Positions 1 to 11,403 of a stretch of 64,000 nucleotides of DNA are shown piece after piece. Position 1 is the stretch's first letter, and each line of letters starts with the position of its first letter. The stretch is taken from the NCBI GenBank assembly GCA_029168955.1, contig JAPDOI010001557.1, positions 1 to 64,000 on the forward strand. The letters are read 5' to 3'. The translations under genes and the position numbers were made by a program. The notes under the pieces are model-generated. The model searched no databases. It was given only the letters and a program-made list of their open reading frames with translations, and was not told the origin of the DNA. This DNA is from Aplectana chamaeleonis (lineage: Eukaryota > Nematoda > Chromadorea > Rhabditida > Cosmocercidae).

Positions 1-3000
1 GCCTTGGCTGGGTGCACCTCAAATGTTCGGGATTGTCTAGCTATGATGTCTACACTCATGCTTACTGTTATATGTCTTGCTCTGTAAATCCTCCTAGGGT
101 TCCTCAACATAGTCTTTGCATTTATCAACTCAGCATCCAATGGCCTACAAGCGCCCATTGCTGAACTCACAGTGTACACCAGATCGCACTCAACCTGATG
201 TCATTCTCCTGCAGGAAATTCAAGCTTGAACCATCTTTTCCCTCCCTTCCCCGTCTCCCTGGTTATTTGTCTTATCATGTTCCACGTACACGTCTCACGG
301 TGGTGGTGTTTCAACATTTGTAAAATCTTCTATCCCTTCTCACCTAATTAATCTACCCACTGATGATGTTGTAGAATGTCTTGGTGTTCATATTGTGTTA
401 CAAAGTGGCCCCCATGATATTGTCAACGTCTACATACCCCACATCCACTTCCTGTCCTAACGCGTTTTGACCCCTCAAATTGCCCACATACTGTCCATAC
501 TGCCTTGTCCTCTAGTTCGGTTGTAATAGCTGGTGATTTCAATGCTCATTCTCCCTCGTGGTTCTCTCCTCTAGGAGACCTGACAATAGAGGTGAACTCA
601 TTGAGTTATTCGCTGATGATTGTGATCTTGTGCCTATCAATGAGGATTCTCCCACTCGTCTTCCGGTAGTGGGTGAGCCTTCCCTCACCCGATATCTGCC
701 CTGTATCATCCTCGCTAGCTATCTCCTGTAACTGGTCTGCCGATGTGGTCCTGGCCAGTGATCATGTTCCCATAATCACGTCATTGGATTTGTCACTCAA
801 TAGCTTGCTTGCTCCGTTCTCTGGCTCTCGTTGTAAGTCTTATTCCAATTATCGTAAGGCTAACTGGGACCTATTCAAAGAGGTGTTGCTCAGCCAGGCG
901 GCCGCCTACCCGAGGAACGGAACAGTCTACGATAAGGAGAAGTTTATCGTCAAAGCCATCGAACGTGCATCCAAAGCAGCTATTCCCACTGGACGTGTAA
1001 GGACTTTTCACCCAAACGTGCCCAGTGAAGTTCTCGACCTGATCACGATGAGAGACGACAAGCGAAGATCGGATCCCAACGATTCTGTGGTACAGCAGCT
1101 GTCGGACAACATCACTGAGCTGCTAAATCAACACAAGCAGCAGCGCTGGAAAGAGCTAACCGAGTCGATTGATTTTGCCGCTGATGCCAGAAAAGCTTGG
1201 ACAACACTGAAGCGAATTTCTGGCAAAAAGATGAGCACGGATCGTAATATGCTCGAGTTCCCGTCTGGAAGATTCGAGCACGGATACAAAGGCAGCTTGT
1301 CTGCTTGGTAAAACTTTCACATCGGCCTCATCGCCTCGTGATATGCATAACAGACGAACAATTGCGAGCAATCAGGAAGCTTAATCAACTGGAAGTCCCT
1401 GCTATTTCTCCCTCCGCCATCGACAAAGATCATCAAATCGATGAAAAATTTGCGTGCAGAGGGACCCGACGGAATATCGGCTGTTCATCTCAAGCATCTT
1501 CCTGGTCCCTATTATGAACTGCTCTCTGATCTCATTTATTCGTCATTCCAGTTCTGGTGTTATTCCGGCGCGTTAGAAACAAGCTGTCGTCATTCCCATC
1601 GCCAAACCTGGCAAGCCACTGGATCGCTGCCTCCCACCGCCCCCATCTCCCTCAGCACCCCTAGCCAAGCTTGCAGAAAAGGTTGTCAATCCGCTCCTCC
1701 AGAACGCCATACAGCACAACACTCATCAGCATGGATTTCAAAAAGGCGATTTTCACCATCGCTGCCCTGACATCAATCACCGAGCATATCATCGCTGGAT
1801 TTAATCGCAAGACTCCACGGCTGGTAGAAGTCTCGTCGTTGCTATTGATCTCTCGGCTGCATTCGATAGCGTCGGTATCCGCTCCTATCCCGAAATCCAT
1901 TCTGGAATCGGACATGCCCAGTTAATGGTCTAAAAGATGGATTAATAGCTTTGTCAAAAACCGGTCCATTCGCGTCAAGTTCGACGGACATCTATCGTCT
2001 TCAGTCCCATTGAGAAAGCCGGTGTCCCGCAAGAAAAGGCTGAGTGTTGTCCCCTAGCCTGTTCTCGCTATTTCTGTCTGATATTCTGAGCCACCATCTG
2101 GCATTCATCTGTACCTGTACGCTGGTGACATCACTATCGTTTGCACGGACTCAGTTATTGACCGAGGCACCACCATGAACAACTACTTACGGACGTTGGC
2201 TGTGTATCTCAAATCAAAGTTGCTGACTGTGTCTACCTCCAAGTCAAGTGTCACGCCTGAGCGACGGCTACTATCGAACATCGGCTTCATCCCAAAGGTC
2301 ATCTGGGATGGCCACGAGCTTCTCCACTGTCTAAGCATCATCGACTACTGGGGAGTCTTCCTGAGTCCCCTCGCTACGATTTCATGAGAATGCGCAAATG
2401 CACGTTTGCCTCCAATAGCCAACTCGCGCAACAACATTCTTCTCGCATTGGCTGGAACCACCTGGGAGCAGCACAGAAGAGAAGTGCTACATGTAACCTG
2501 CCCAGGGCCATGGTGCAGCCGGTCCTGCGATATAATTGCCCCTATATGGACCAGACATCTCTCCTGCAAGATCCTCTTGGGTGCAGATTGCAGAGAACAC
2601 AGGAATGCTGCCCTCAGGCTTATCTGCTGGAGTCATCACAAGTCGACGCCTATTCCGCATCTTCATAAGGAAGCCGGCCCTCCTTCCGTGAAAGAATACT
2701 GCTTACTCCAGTCTCAGCAATTTCTAATATTAAGTATTGTCAAGAGCCCGACCCATCCAAATTACCCATCTTCTGTCGTCTGGCCCCCCACCCAAGAAGC
2801 ATATACGTAGCCGCTCAGTGCTTCTCTGTCTGCAGTCGATCAACAACGCTGGGCTACATCCGAGCTATCGCGAAGAAGACTCCAGATGGCTGAGCATACG
2901 CTGGTTCGTGGCAGAGTACCTGTCTGATGCTCAGCCCAGCTTAATCTATGGCGGCGTGCCCCGCGGAGTCGACGACAGCGAAGCTGGACTACCGCGAGCG

Positions 3001-3290
3001 TACCCGGAGCAATCCTCGCTGGTCTGCAGTGCGGTCACTCCAGATATCTAAAGGCCTACACTCATCGGATTGATCAGTCAGTCCCAGATAATCACCCCGA
3101 TTGCGAATGTGCTGGACATGATTCATTGCATCTATTTTCATGTCCGGCCAGGCCTACAACCTTGTCTGCTCGAGATCTATGGTACAAACCGTGTGAGGTG
3201 GCTAGCTTCCTACGCCACTCTGATGCGATGCTTGCTCTGTTCATGGCTGACAAGAAGAAGAAGAAGACAGAAAAACCGCATTGAAGGAGA
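1..3290 (+). mobile_element. Jockey/CR1-like non-LTR retrotransposon (LINE), broken, 5' end off window
   Basis: A non-LTR retrotransposon copy fills the first 3.3 kb. In order it shows an AP-type endonuclease (about 190-780), a linker, a reverse transcriptase (about 1440-2650) and a short C-terminal Cys/His segment (about 3090-3145). It ends in an AAG-rich tail around 3249-3266 and a stop at 3282-3284. The endonuclease plus reverse transcriptase order and the lack of LTRs define a LINE. The Jockey/CR1 group is my inference from the style of the endonuclease and reverse transcriptase motifs. Several frame changes show the copy is dead or poorly sequenced. Confidence 0.8.
190..3284 (+). pseudogene. 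Endonuclease-reverse transcriptase ORF of the LINE, frameshifted
   Basis: The encoded protein would nick target DNA and copy the element RNA at the nick. Visible motifs are PDVILLQEIQA (194-226) and GDFNAHSPSW (about 530-565) of the endonuclease, then SDHVPI (757-774) closing that domain. The reverse transcriptase shows NLRAEGPDGISAVHLKHL (1444-1500), AIDLSAAFDSV carrying the motif A aspartate (1841-1873), a GVPQ-like motif B near 2022, and YAGD where YADD is expected (about 2117-2128). The catalytic box has therefore lost one aspartate. A C-x-C-x3-H-x4-H-x3-C cluster (about 3100-3145) looks like the usual C-terminal zinc knuckle. At least five frame changes and stops break the ORF. The longest intact piece is 673-1311. 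Confidence 0.78.
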
Positions 3291-3545
3291 GGTTGGACAC
3301 GAGTTCCACTGGAGTGCAAACCCTTTCCAGGTGACCTTCCACTAATGGAGGAATGGGAGCTTGGTTTTATGGTCCTTCTGGCGGGGCTGATTTACCGGGA
3401 CTGAGCCACAGTGCTCCGTTTTCGATTCCGTTACCGTATTTGCAGTGCTTTTTGGCGGTTCTGTTCGGTTTTCGGGGTTTAGGCCCGAAAGCGGAAAAAC
3501 AGTGCTACATGGCTAATAATGGTGATACACGGCTACGCTGCTTCA

Positions 3546-3877
3546 TTCAAGGCAATGTGCACGTTTGTAAAAGTGGTTGAGAATTAGCTATACTTACACA
3601 CTCTTTTGACTTGTATCAGGACGCCTACGTCGTTGGAAGCGTCAAAAAACGAGTCCAATATGACCGTATTGGAGCCTTCTCCGAGCCACCAAAGTGTCAG
3701 GGCTTCCCCATTTTTGCCAAACCCCGCTCTCTCAACACACTACTCTCGGATACGATTCTTTTGGCGCTTCCAACGTGCTAAGCGTACGCTGAATTCAACG
3801 CATAAGTGTTTTGGTACAGTCCTTCCCAGTCTTCTCTATCTCACCCCCATGTTTGTGAGCGTATGTACTGCCTTCAA
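3546..3877. mobile_element. Diverged copy of palindromic TTAA-type MITE (family P)
   Basis: The left end (TTCAAGGCAATGTGCACG at 3546) and right end (CGTATGTACTGCCTTCAA at 3860-3877) are inverted and resemble the ends of the better copy at 41163-41630. The interior keeps the GGAAGCGTCAAAAA motif and its inverse (about 3634 and 3765). The expected TTAA flanks have changed to TTCAA, so this is an old copy. Confidence 0.55.
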
Positions 3878-3885
3878 AAAGGCGT

Positions 3886-4245
3886 TTTGCCACAGTCACA
3901 CTGCTGGAAAGAAGTGCACCTCTTCCCTGAAACCTGTCGGAAGTGCGGCCCCTGCCGGCACCGTCTGTCTTTTTCTTTGCAACTTTTGGCGCTATTAGTG
4001 TTTTCGTTAACTATATGATAAAATTGTTTTCTTCATCCACCAGTCAGTTGAATCCTTCAAACGAGTTCTGAGATTACTCAAAAATTACTGACACACTTTT
4101 CATGTCAGATCGCTGGTGTGCGGTGTCTCGTCCATTTGAGTCGGCATTTAGCCTACAGCTCGCCACCAGTCTGCATTTCCGTTTCCGGGTTCGCGTTTGC
4201 CGCGAGATTTTTCCATTTCCGTTTCTGAAACTCTTGAGAAGATTC
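3886..4245. other. Unassigned, no feature recognised
   Basis: Short overlapping ORFs only. I see no domain, repeat partner or splice-bounded exon here. Confidence 0.5.
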
Positions 4246-4249
4246 CTGC

Positions 4250-4440
4250 TCCAGGCGTGCCAAGCTCTAGTACATCCCTAGTGACCTGTATCGGTTTCCC
4301 GATTATCACCAGCAGCGGGGCGGTGGGCCTCCAGTGAAATATAACTAGTGATAAGGAGTTTTCGACGGAAAAGCCACCGCTCTGCGCTGCTGATAACCGA
4401 AGCCACGGGATTCACTTGGAACGAAACAGAATCACAGCTA
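4250..4440 (+). repeat. Dispersed ~180-bp repeat with palindromic core, copy 1
   Basis: The core (4301-4400) starts GATTATCACCAGCAGCGGGG and ends with the inverse (CCACCGCTCTGCGCTGCTGATAA), so it can fold into a hairpin. The same unit with similar flanks recurs at 55250-55430 and, inverted, at 8181-8286. This may be a small MITE. No coding capacity is evident. Confidence 0.65.
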
Positions 4441-4532
4441 TCATCTTGTCGAGGCCGTCAACTGTCCTCTCCAAAGGAAAGTATGGGTACCATGTGTTCA
4501 ATTCGATATACTCTGCCAACGCGTGGCTATTA

Positions 4533-5097
4533 CCGCCCGTATCTTTTGGTCATTGGGCGCTACGGTATGGAGCGCGCGCCGTTTGGCGTCGTTTTTGAAT
4601 AACTCGCTTCAAAGTGGTTCAATCGGAAAATGGAAGTCAAATTCGGAATCAGCATCAAAATGCGTCTACTGAATGTATAGAACTTTAAATGGAACTCAGT
4701 GGAAGATTTTGAGTTACGGTAGCCATCAATGTCCCTCGTGTCCAAATGGGGCTGGCGTTAGAAGTGTTGTTATAAGTGGATTTCTTGACGTTTTCTCGTA
4801 TTTATAACATTCATATGCAATTTATTATCCTCTGTGTTTCTTCTGAAACATTTTGACAGCGAAAAAAAATTATGAAATAATAAAAAAAGTCATTTTCCTA
4901 ACAATTTTTGGATTTTTAATGTGGAAAAACCACGAAGTTCTTCTATATTAGTGACTTATTTTGAGATAAATTGCAAAACTTTGAGTAGAATTCAGGTATT
5001 AAAAGTTAAACGGAAATCGCGCCGAGTTATTCAAAAACGACGCCAAACGGCGCGCTCCGGCGCTCTAGCGCGCCCAATGACCAAAAGATACGGGCGG
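4533..5097. mobile_element. Fold-back MITE with ~70-bp inverted arms and TA flanks
   Basis: The left arm (4533-4606) begins CCGCCCGTATCTTTTGGTCA and the right arm ends with its inverse (to 5097). Both contain the GGCGTCGTTTTTGAATAACTCG block or its complement. TA lies just outside each arm (4531-4532 and 5098-5099), as for Tc1/mariner-type insertions. The 400-bp AT-rich interior has no ORF. Confidence 0.72.
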
Positions 5098-5102
5098 TAT
5101 TG

Positions 5103-5800
5103 TAGATGCCTCCGAGGGCGCGGCCTGAAACGCCGCATCATTCCATGTAGCCAGAATTGACGGGTTTTGGCTTTGATAGCTAAAACCCGCATATTCTTTG
5201 TGTCCCAGAGGAGCTACAAGGGTGCAAATTCTGCGAGTATTCTACACGTAAAAACGAAGGCTAAATTCGAAACATTGATCTCTCTGTCGCTAAACCCGTA
5301 TATTCTCGCTATAAAATTGCTAGCGGGAATCTACGGATTGCTTGGCTTTACAGCCTGTGTTGAAATGCAATCTTAAACCCGCGCTGGCTACGCGGAACGC
5401 TGGGATGCCGTTCGAAAAGTGTTGGCCCGAAGTCGACTCACAGAGTGCTTACATGAAAAACTGTGGCTGGTCGTGGAGGATGACCCCCGTGTCGCTCTCT
5501 TGAAGACCTTGCCGAGGATATTTTCGGCCGCTGGGAAGGTGCATGCCGTGGGGAAGAAACGGCGTTGCGGTCGATCGCAGAGAGGACCGCCTTTCTGGGT
5601 ACGGATCAGGACTTTTTGGGTCGATCGACCGATGGCTGTAGCGAGAATTTACGTAGATTATGCGGGCGCTTTGGCTAAAAATTTCACCAATTGAGGCTAA
5701 ACTTTCCGTCATTTACGTAAATTCTCGTGTCAAAATTAGAACTAGATGTCTCCGGAAACCCTGGGCATCTCCGGTTTCCGTGTGAGGCATCTAGCTACGC
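5103..5800. repeat. Dispersed ~660-bp repeat with GAGGCATCTAGC ends, copy 1 (family T)
   Basis: It starts TAGATGCCTCCGAGGGCGCG and ends GTGAGGCATCTAGCTACGC, so the ends are inverted. A closely similar copy lies at 51626-52286 and a diverged one near 19320-20440. The shared interior includes GCGCTGGCTACGCGGAACGC and a ...GGCTGGTCGTGGAGG... segment. Its left terminus is cut 6 bp from the TA flank of the 4533-5097 MITE. Confidence 0.68.
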
Positions 5801-6157
5801 GCTAACCCAGAGTAATTGATTATTCGAATCTTGAAATAAAAAGAGTGCTTAATGCCAGGAAATCCATTGGAAGAGGTTGAACATGATAACACAGTTGTCA
5901 AGCAGGCACTGGGGGCGCGTGCTACTCGAGCTTTTAAGCATGCAGCACAATGGGGGAGAACGTGCTGTTCCAGCAGCACATCCTCCTGTCATGCTTGTAC
6001 CCAGGGCTGGGCACGCGTCAGCCTTAGGGGTTTGCATTTTCCGGACATTGCAGAGGGCAAAGGGGGTGCCTGAATAGAATATCCTAAAAGAAACGCGAAC
6101 CTGTTTTTGGACGTGCGGGTTGTTGTTTTTAATAATTACTAGCTTCTGTAGAACATC
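5801..6157. other. Unassigned, no feature recognised
   Basis: Only short overlapping ORFs occur. AGGGCTGGGCACGCGTC at about 6003 resembles the end motif of repeats at 11345 and 31797, so a repeat fragment may lie here. Confidence 0.45.
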
Positions 6158-6161
6158 TTAA

Positions 6162-6646
6162 AGGCAGTGTTCACGATGAAAAAAAGTTTTTCGAAATTCC
6201 ACTAGGATTGGGTGGTGGAGGGACACTCTGTAACGTTAACGTCGAAAGAACGCGAAAGCAGGCCAGGAAGTGCCCAAAAAGGCCCGAAGTTGCAACTTCA
6301 GGCGCATTGAAAACCCCAAAGCGCATCACACGCCCACCGACGTGAACAAATAAATGCTCCGAGATCGTGAGATGAGCGATGATTTTCAATCGTTGGCCCC
6401 GTTCTTCCCTTCATTCTCAGCTTCTCTCTTTACTCAGGTCAGTTCGCATAGATCGGCTGCAAAATACGGGAGTTACAAGCCTCGGACAACTCGTCCACCA
6501 TGTTTTCCATAGCTCAATCTTTGAGGACCATACCTGCGTTCACAGAAGGTCTTTTATGATTTGAGAGACACCATTGGAATCAGCATGGGGCCGTTTTCAA
6601 GATAGGCGGAAAAACAGAAAAACGATTTTCATCGTGAACACTGCCT
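6162..6646. mobile_element. TTAA-type MITE (family A), 485 bp
   Basis: The ends are inverted: AGGCAGTGTTCACGATGAAA on the left, and TTTCATCGTGAACACTGCCT on the right. Perfect TTAA copies flank both sides (6158-6161 and 6647-6650). TTAA duplication is the hallmark of piggyBac-type transposition, and the small non-coding interior marks it as non-autonomous. The right half is closely similar, inverted, to 12431-12600. Confidence 0.85.
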
Positions 6647-6650
6647 TTAA

Positions 6651-7250
6651 CAAACCCCCTGTTGTCCCCATCTGTAAGGTCGCGATCAGCGATGTGCGGC
6701 AAACGATTTTGAGATTTCGGCAAACGGCAAAAAATCCCAAAACGACCGACAAACGGCTTAATCGGCAAACGGCAAAAAGTCTCATCCCTTAGATTGAACC
6801 AAATGTTATTCACAAGTGCCGCTCTACTTTTTTCTTTTTTTTCACATACTTACGTCAACATGATAATAATTCCAATTCAAGGGAATAGTTGGAATTCAAG
6901 GCATAAGATGAACAGAAACAAGACATGTGGGACCCTATGGAAATCAAAGAAGTCCGCCCGCTGCGGCTTCGCGAGAGGCCGTTTCGGCTTCTACAACGGC
7001 ACCGAAGCTGCACTATCGCAGAAGTCGCAGCGTGCAATGTCGTGATAGCCCCGCGATAAGAGAAGCTGCGGCTCCGCGGTAGCGCCCTGCGGCTCCGCGA
7101 ACAGGGGCCGCGTACTAATGAAAATAGCACCGACTGCGAGTAACTCATATGAAATGAGTCATAATACAACTGGGTGAGCCTACGAACAACAATACACACT
7201 TGAGGTGCCTACGTCCTCTGTCTGATAGGGATGGAGGGTAGCAGCCCCCG
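6651..7250. other. Repeat-derived sequence, no gene seen
   Basis: 6690-6790 holds several CGGCAAACGGCAAAAA-type words that recur at 9830-9890. 6950-7110 is GC-rich with repeated GCTGCGGCTCCGCG words. No domain is recognisable. Confidence 0.45.
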
Positions 7251-8175
7251 TTATTTATTTCGACCTAGGAGATACGGGATGTCCCTCAATCTTGGGTTAT
7301 TGACGTGGCGAGAATCTCGTCCTATCACTGAGAACCAGTGCACCGCACCGTCGACGCGCGATCGTTGATGCAAGAGCTTGTGCGGTTCCTCTCTGAGCCG
7401 TGCGGTTCTAACGCACAGAACCTTAGCGGTAGTGTTGCACTTGCGTTGTCGACCCTCAAGACGCACTGCAAAAAAAGAATTTCCACGGCACAGGAATCAT
7501 CACCCAGAAGCCGCTGTGGTACTACCGTGGAACTATCGCGTCACAGATCGAGAGTCGCGGTACCTTCCTGGCACTGCCGCGGCAAACTTCCTCCAGAGTC
7601 CCCTGCCCAAAGTGTGTCACACGAATACTTCCTGCTTCTTTTAGCTACACCACTATCTGTTAAAGTTATGATAAGTGAGGTGGCTTCCTCTAAACCTTCT
7701 CCTTGCTCTGTGGTAGAGGGGACGGTTGAGAGGATAGCAGTGTACCGTAAAAAGGTATTTTTCATTCATCATTACTGTCTCATTGAAGCTCGAGATGGCC
7801 CTATCACAACGCCGGTCAAGAATCAAGCTGGTTTTGAAGGTTTAATAGCGCAAAACTTCAAATTTTGCATGCATTCCTCTAAGCTTCCCCCTTGTTTTCA
7901 CACCGGAATAGATGGGTATTTGATACGTATTAGCTGTCCTCCTCCAGCGGGGGTAGGTACTGCATACGGCCCCTGGGACACTTTTAGTGGGCATTCGATT
8001 TTGACGAAAACCAGCAGCGAGCGGTCGCTTTTTCATTGAAGCATTCTTATGACATTTTGTGTATTTCTTCAAGGCCCACCGCTCCGCTTGCTGATAATAT
8101 TCGAAATTAAGAGCCCACTAGATCTTACTCCAGAGTTTGTAGACTCCGTTTTTCATTCCAAAGTGAACTCATGTT
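7251..8175. other. Region with an unexplained 233-codon open frame
   Basis: An open frame runs on the plus strand from 7338 to 8039. Its composition changes along its length and I recognise no domain, signal or splice pattern. 8076-8108 carries a half-copy of the GCCCACCGCTCCGC...TGATAAT repeat. I do not call a gene. Confidence 0.3.
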
Positions 8176-8180
8176 TTCCG

Positions 8181-8286
8181 GATTATCACAGCGCGGAGCA
8201 GTGCGGCTTTTCGTCGAAACCTCCTTGTCACTACTTGCTATATTTCACTGGGAGGCCTCACCGCTCCGCTGCTGGTGATGATAATC
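8181..8286 (-). repeat. Palindromic core repeat, copy 2 (inverted)
   Basis: This is the inverted copy of the 4301-4400 hairpin. It begins GATTATCACAGCGCGGAGCA and ends CACCGCTCCGCTGCTGGTGATGATAATC. Core length and the internal TTTCGTCGAAACCTCCTTGTCA segment are conserved. Confidence 0.65.
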
Positions 8287-8679
8287 AGAAATCATCATGT
8301 CACTACTCGCATAATCGCTGAGCAGCTGACTGCATTGACACATCATGGAGATTTCTAGGCCAAGGCCGTTCCCTAGCTGCAGAAAAAGAGTGGGCGTAAC
8401 GGGGCGGAACCACCGCAGCATATGCTGCTGACAGTTTTTGCGTTTGAAACCCCAGTTCACGGGACAAATGCTGCTCCCAGCCTTGGTATCCACGCCACAT
8501 CTTCGCGACTTATGCTGCTCCCAGCGCGCGTCCGGGAGTGCGACAAGGTGCGCTCACCGTCGGCAGTATTCCGAGACGCGCACCATCCACTGAAATTTCG
8601 CCGTGAGCGCACCATCACAAAATTCTTCCGGCCTGACATGCCCCGGGGACATGCCACTGTGGCAATCCGCTTTTAGGTC

Positions 8680-8960
8680 CCCAGAGAGGGTCACCCCACT
8701 GCCACGGTCCGCAGTGGGTTGCACTCCCACCGTGGGCCGTGGGGAGGTGACCCCACAGTTGGGTACCACCCCCCCCGAGCCGTGGGGAGCCCCCTCTCCT
8801 CGGCGACAAAAATTATCCTCCGGTATCCGGTGGATCTTCTGGTGAGTGACTCGAGGCCACCTTCCAGGTCCGACTCCGAAGAGCCGACTGAAACACTCTG
8901 TGAAATGAGAAGCCTTTTATACCAGCAACATTGTTAATACTTTTGTCTAAACATATCAGG
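8680..8960 (-). repeat. Dispersed promoter-bearing repeat, copy 1
   Basis: Read on the minus strand it matches 17480-17800. Both have GTTTAGACAAAAGTATTAAC, then a TATA box, then a GATCCACCGGATACCGGAGG block, then a GC-rich GGCTCGGGGGGGG stretch. It is probably the 5' part or LTR of a retroelement whose coding part is not visible here. The type of element is not determined. Confidence 0.65.
8886..8921 (-). promoter_or_regulatory. TATA box and initiator of the dispersed repeat, copy 1
   Basis: On the minus strand TATAAAAGGC starts at 8921 and TCAGTC lies at 8891-8886. The T of TATA is 32 bp from the A of the initiator. The second copy (17545-17580) has the same two elements at the same 32-bp spacing while intervening bases differ, which argues for selection on a core promoter when the element was active. 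Confidence 0.5.
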
Positions 8961-9328
8961 ATTAGAACAGTTAGGAAGAGGGGTGGGCGGAGCCATCCAA
9001 TGGCGAGCGGCCGCTGGCTCTAGGACATTTTTTTTCCGTAGGGCGCCGGAGCTCCGCGACATATGCTGCACTTCCAGCATCATGGAACGATATCCTACGA
9101 CGATGGGGTTTGTAACGCTGAGTCCATCAGCCAATCACAAACTGGTGGGCGGTCGTCAGCAGATATCTCCATGATGCTGCTCAGAAATGAGAGGCCGTTT
9201 CAGTGCCCTAGCTGCTCAGCGAATATCTGAGTAGGATGTACCAGAGCTTACCTGCAGAGAACTCGGAATGAGAATTCATCGTAAACGCTCCACGCGTCCA
9301 CACATGCACGCTTGCTTAGCAGAATACA

Positions 9329-9633
9329 TATAGTCTACAGCAATGGAAGTAGGACCTGGTGAGGTTGCGGATTCTTCTTAACATACTGTAGCCTGATAGT
9401 GTTATTACTCATTTTTCGAAATAACTAAAATTGATCGGTGAGTTTCGGCTGCCGCTCTCACATTTCACCTGTTTTCATTGCTTCCACAGATGTAGTCGTA
9501 TCCGGTGAACACACAGACTCACCGATCTATCAAAGCTGTTCCGAAAAAATGAGTGATACCACTAACAAACTACCGTATGTTAGGACGAGTCCGCAAACCT
9601 CACCAGGTCCTACTAACATTGCTGTAGACTATA
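9329..9633. mobile_element. Palindromic MITE with TA-rich flanks, ~300 bp
   Basis: The left end TATAGTCTACAGCAATG and right end CATTGCTGTAGACTATA are near-perfect inverses. The inverted similarity continues inward through ...GGACCTGGTGAGGTT... and AACCTCACCAGGTCC. No ORF lies within. Confidence 0.7.
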
Positions 9634-9639
9634 TATAGT

Positions 9640-9905
9640 GAGAGTGTAAACAGATTTTCATCCCTTATCTTGGGTAGAAATGGCCATTCGGCTAAGTGGA
9701 AAATAGATAAGTCAAAACCCTCGGACAACGGTTTAGCGGACAACGGATTATCGGCTCACCCATTGTGCTCCAATTTCCGTGAACATAGGTGGCGTTTTCT
9801 TTCAATTTGTGACGAGTTTTGCCTAAAAACAACGAAAATTTCGGCAAACGACAAACAGCAAAGTCCCAAAAATGGCCAGCAAACGGCAATTGCCGCATAT
9901 CCCTG
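9640..9905. other. Repeat-derived sequence, no gene seen
   Basis: Contains CGGCAAACG-type words shared with 6690-6790. No exon or ORF is supported. Confidence 0.4.
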
Positions 9906-9914
9906 GTTGCAATC

Positions 9915-10668
9915 CGCCGACTTGCCGTGTGATATGAGATTTTTCCGCAGCTACACACCGCACAGTGGAATGAACGCGCTCACAAAAAAAATCAAAAATG
10001 CAATCTGTTATGAAACGGGGAGGAGAAAAGGAATGGCATGACACCATCGGTGCACACATAGTAGACATTTAATGCAAATTCAAAAAATTAGAGCGCGGGT
10101 ATTTTTTGGATTTGATAAGGTTCACTCAATGAACCTAGTTGATCAAAAACCTCAGGTAATAGACATGAGAACTAAGAACATTGGAAAAAAGGGGAAAATT
10201 TGGCGAATATCTCAATATAAATAGGTTTGATATTTATGTGATTTGAGGACCTTGAATATCGTCTCGGTTTTCGGGATAAAACCCGCACGAGGTTTAAGGT
10301 CCCTAGATCACATTAAAAATCGAACTTATTGATGTTCAAGTGTTTGCCATATTCTCCTCTTTCTCACAATATTTTTCGATCTCATGTTTAATGCTATTTT
10401 TGATAAACTTTTTGATAACTTCGTTTGAATGAACCTTGTCACTGCTAAAAAATTGCCCACGCTCCAACTTTATTTGTAGTAAATTTTCACACTGGGTACA
10501 TCGAAAGTATCCTACCTCTGCCTTGTTCCATTTCCTCCAGTTTCATTTCTTTACTCATCCCCGTTCTCTTATAAATCACTTTTTCATTTATGATTATGAG
10601 CGCGTCCGTTCTAGTGTGCGCTGTGTAGCTGCGGAAACGTCTTATATCGCACGGCAAGACAAGTTCTA
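9915..10668. mobile_element. Large fold-back element, ~240-bp arms
   Basis: The left arm (about 9915-10165) and right arm (about 10420-10668) are inverted copies. Each contains TTTCCGCAGCTACAC(A/G)C, a GAACG(C/G)GCTCA block and a TGATAAGGTTCA/TGACAAGGTTCA block. The centre (10230-10320) holds a second inverted pair around GAGGACCTT/AAGGTCCCT. A lone arm-like copy is at 32245-32560. Confidence 0.65.
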
Positions 10669-10679
10669 ACGGATGGTGG

Positions 10680-11030
10680 CATTCCAGGTGTATAAAACTC
10701 CGGTTTTTTTAAGTCCCTGCGCATCACTTGAATTGTATCTTGTTTCCACATCCTCAAACACAGAATAGCTAATCCTTCATAGGTTCATGAAAACATTCGA
10801 CAGAAAATATTATTCATTGCAATAGTAGTAGTTCTGTTGTTGTTTGTGATTGTTGATTTCTTTCGAGATAAAAATGTTTTATCTATTCTCATAACTTACC
10901 GTCTTACTTACAATTGCTCTTCATGTGATTCCACTGAAATTCTGAAATTACACTCCTTTTTGTTGAAAATTTCAAAATTCTCTCTATTCGATGTTTTTTT
11001 TGGACACTTGTTTATCAAAATCAGGAAGTC
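10680..11030. other. AT-rich, no feature recognised
   Basis: T-rich sequence with short ORFs only and no repeat partner that I could see. Confidence 0.45.
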
Positions 11031-11124
11031 ATAATCATGGCTGCTGTGCCCAAATTCTAGGGAAACAGCCGATTTTGATTTACCAGGGGAGTGTCTAGAA
11101 AGGTGCCGAGCTAGGTGAGAGGGT

Positions 11125-11345
11125 GCATATTCTAACTGGACGAAAAATACCGCGCAGTACCGATTGCCACGTAACCTTAAAATGCTCTGCAATTTTCATT
11201 TGAGAGTTTGAGTCGGCCGGTCTGATATAGCAATGCAACTGATATAATCATTTCATGTCCTTGTGGCAATCGGTACCGCGCGGTATTTGGAGTTTACTCG
11301 TATTCAAAATCGCCATTCCGAGACGTGTGCCCAGCCCTGGCTGTA
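11125..11345. repeat. Fold-back repeat ending GGGCTGGGCACACGTC
   Basis: AAATACCGCGCAGTACCGATTGCCAC (11144-11169) is mirrored by GTGGCAATCGGTACCGCGCGGTATTT (11261-11286). The right outer edge, read inverted, begins GGGCTGGGCACACGTCTCGG and matches the start of the repeat at 31797. The same end word occurs near 6003. Confidence 0.55.
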
Positions 11346-11403
11346 CTCTGTTATTCGCACTTCAATTCGTTCAATGTTGTTCTCAGGCAGGCTGCGTGTG
11401 TGA

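Noticed and set aside
7338..8039. 233-codon open frame as a gene
   Set aside because: No domain, no splice context, changing composition, and repeat fragments nearby. Open length alone is not enough in this GC-mixed sequence.
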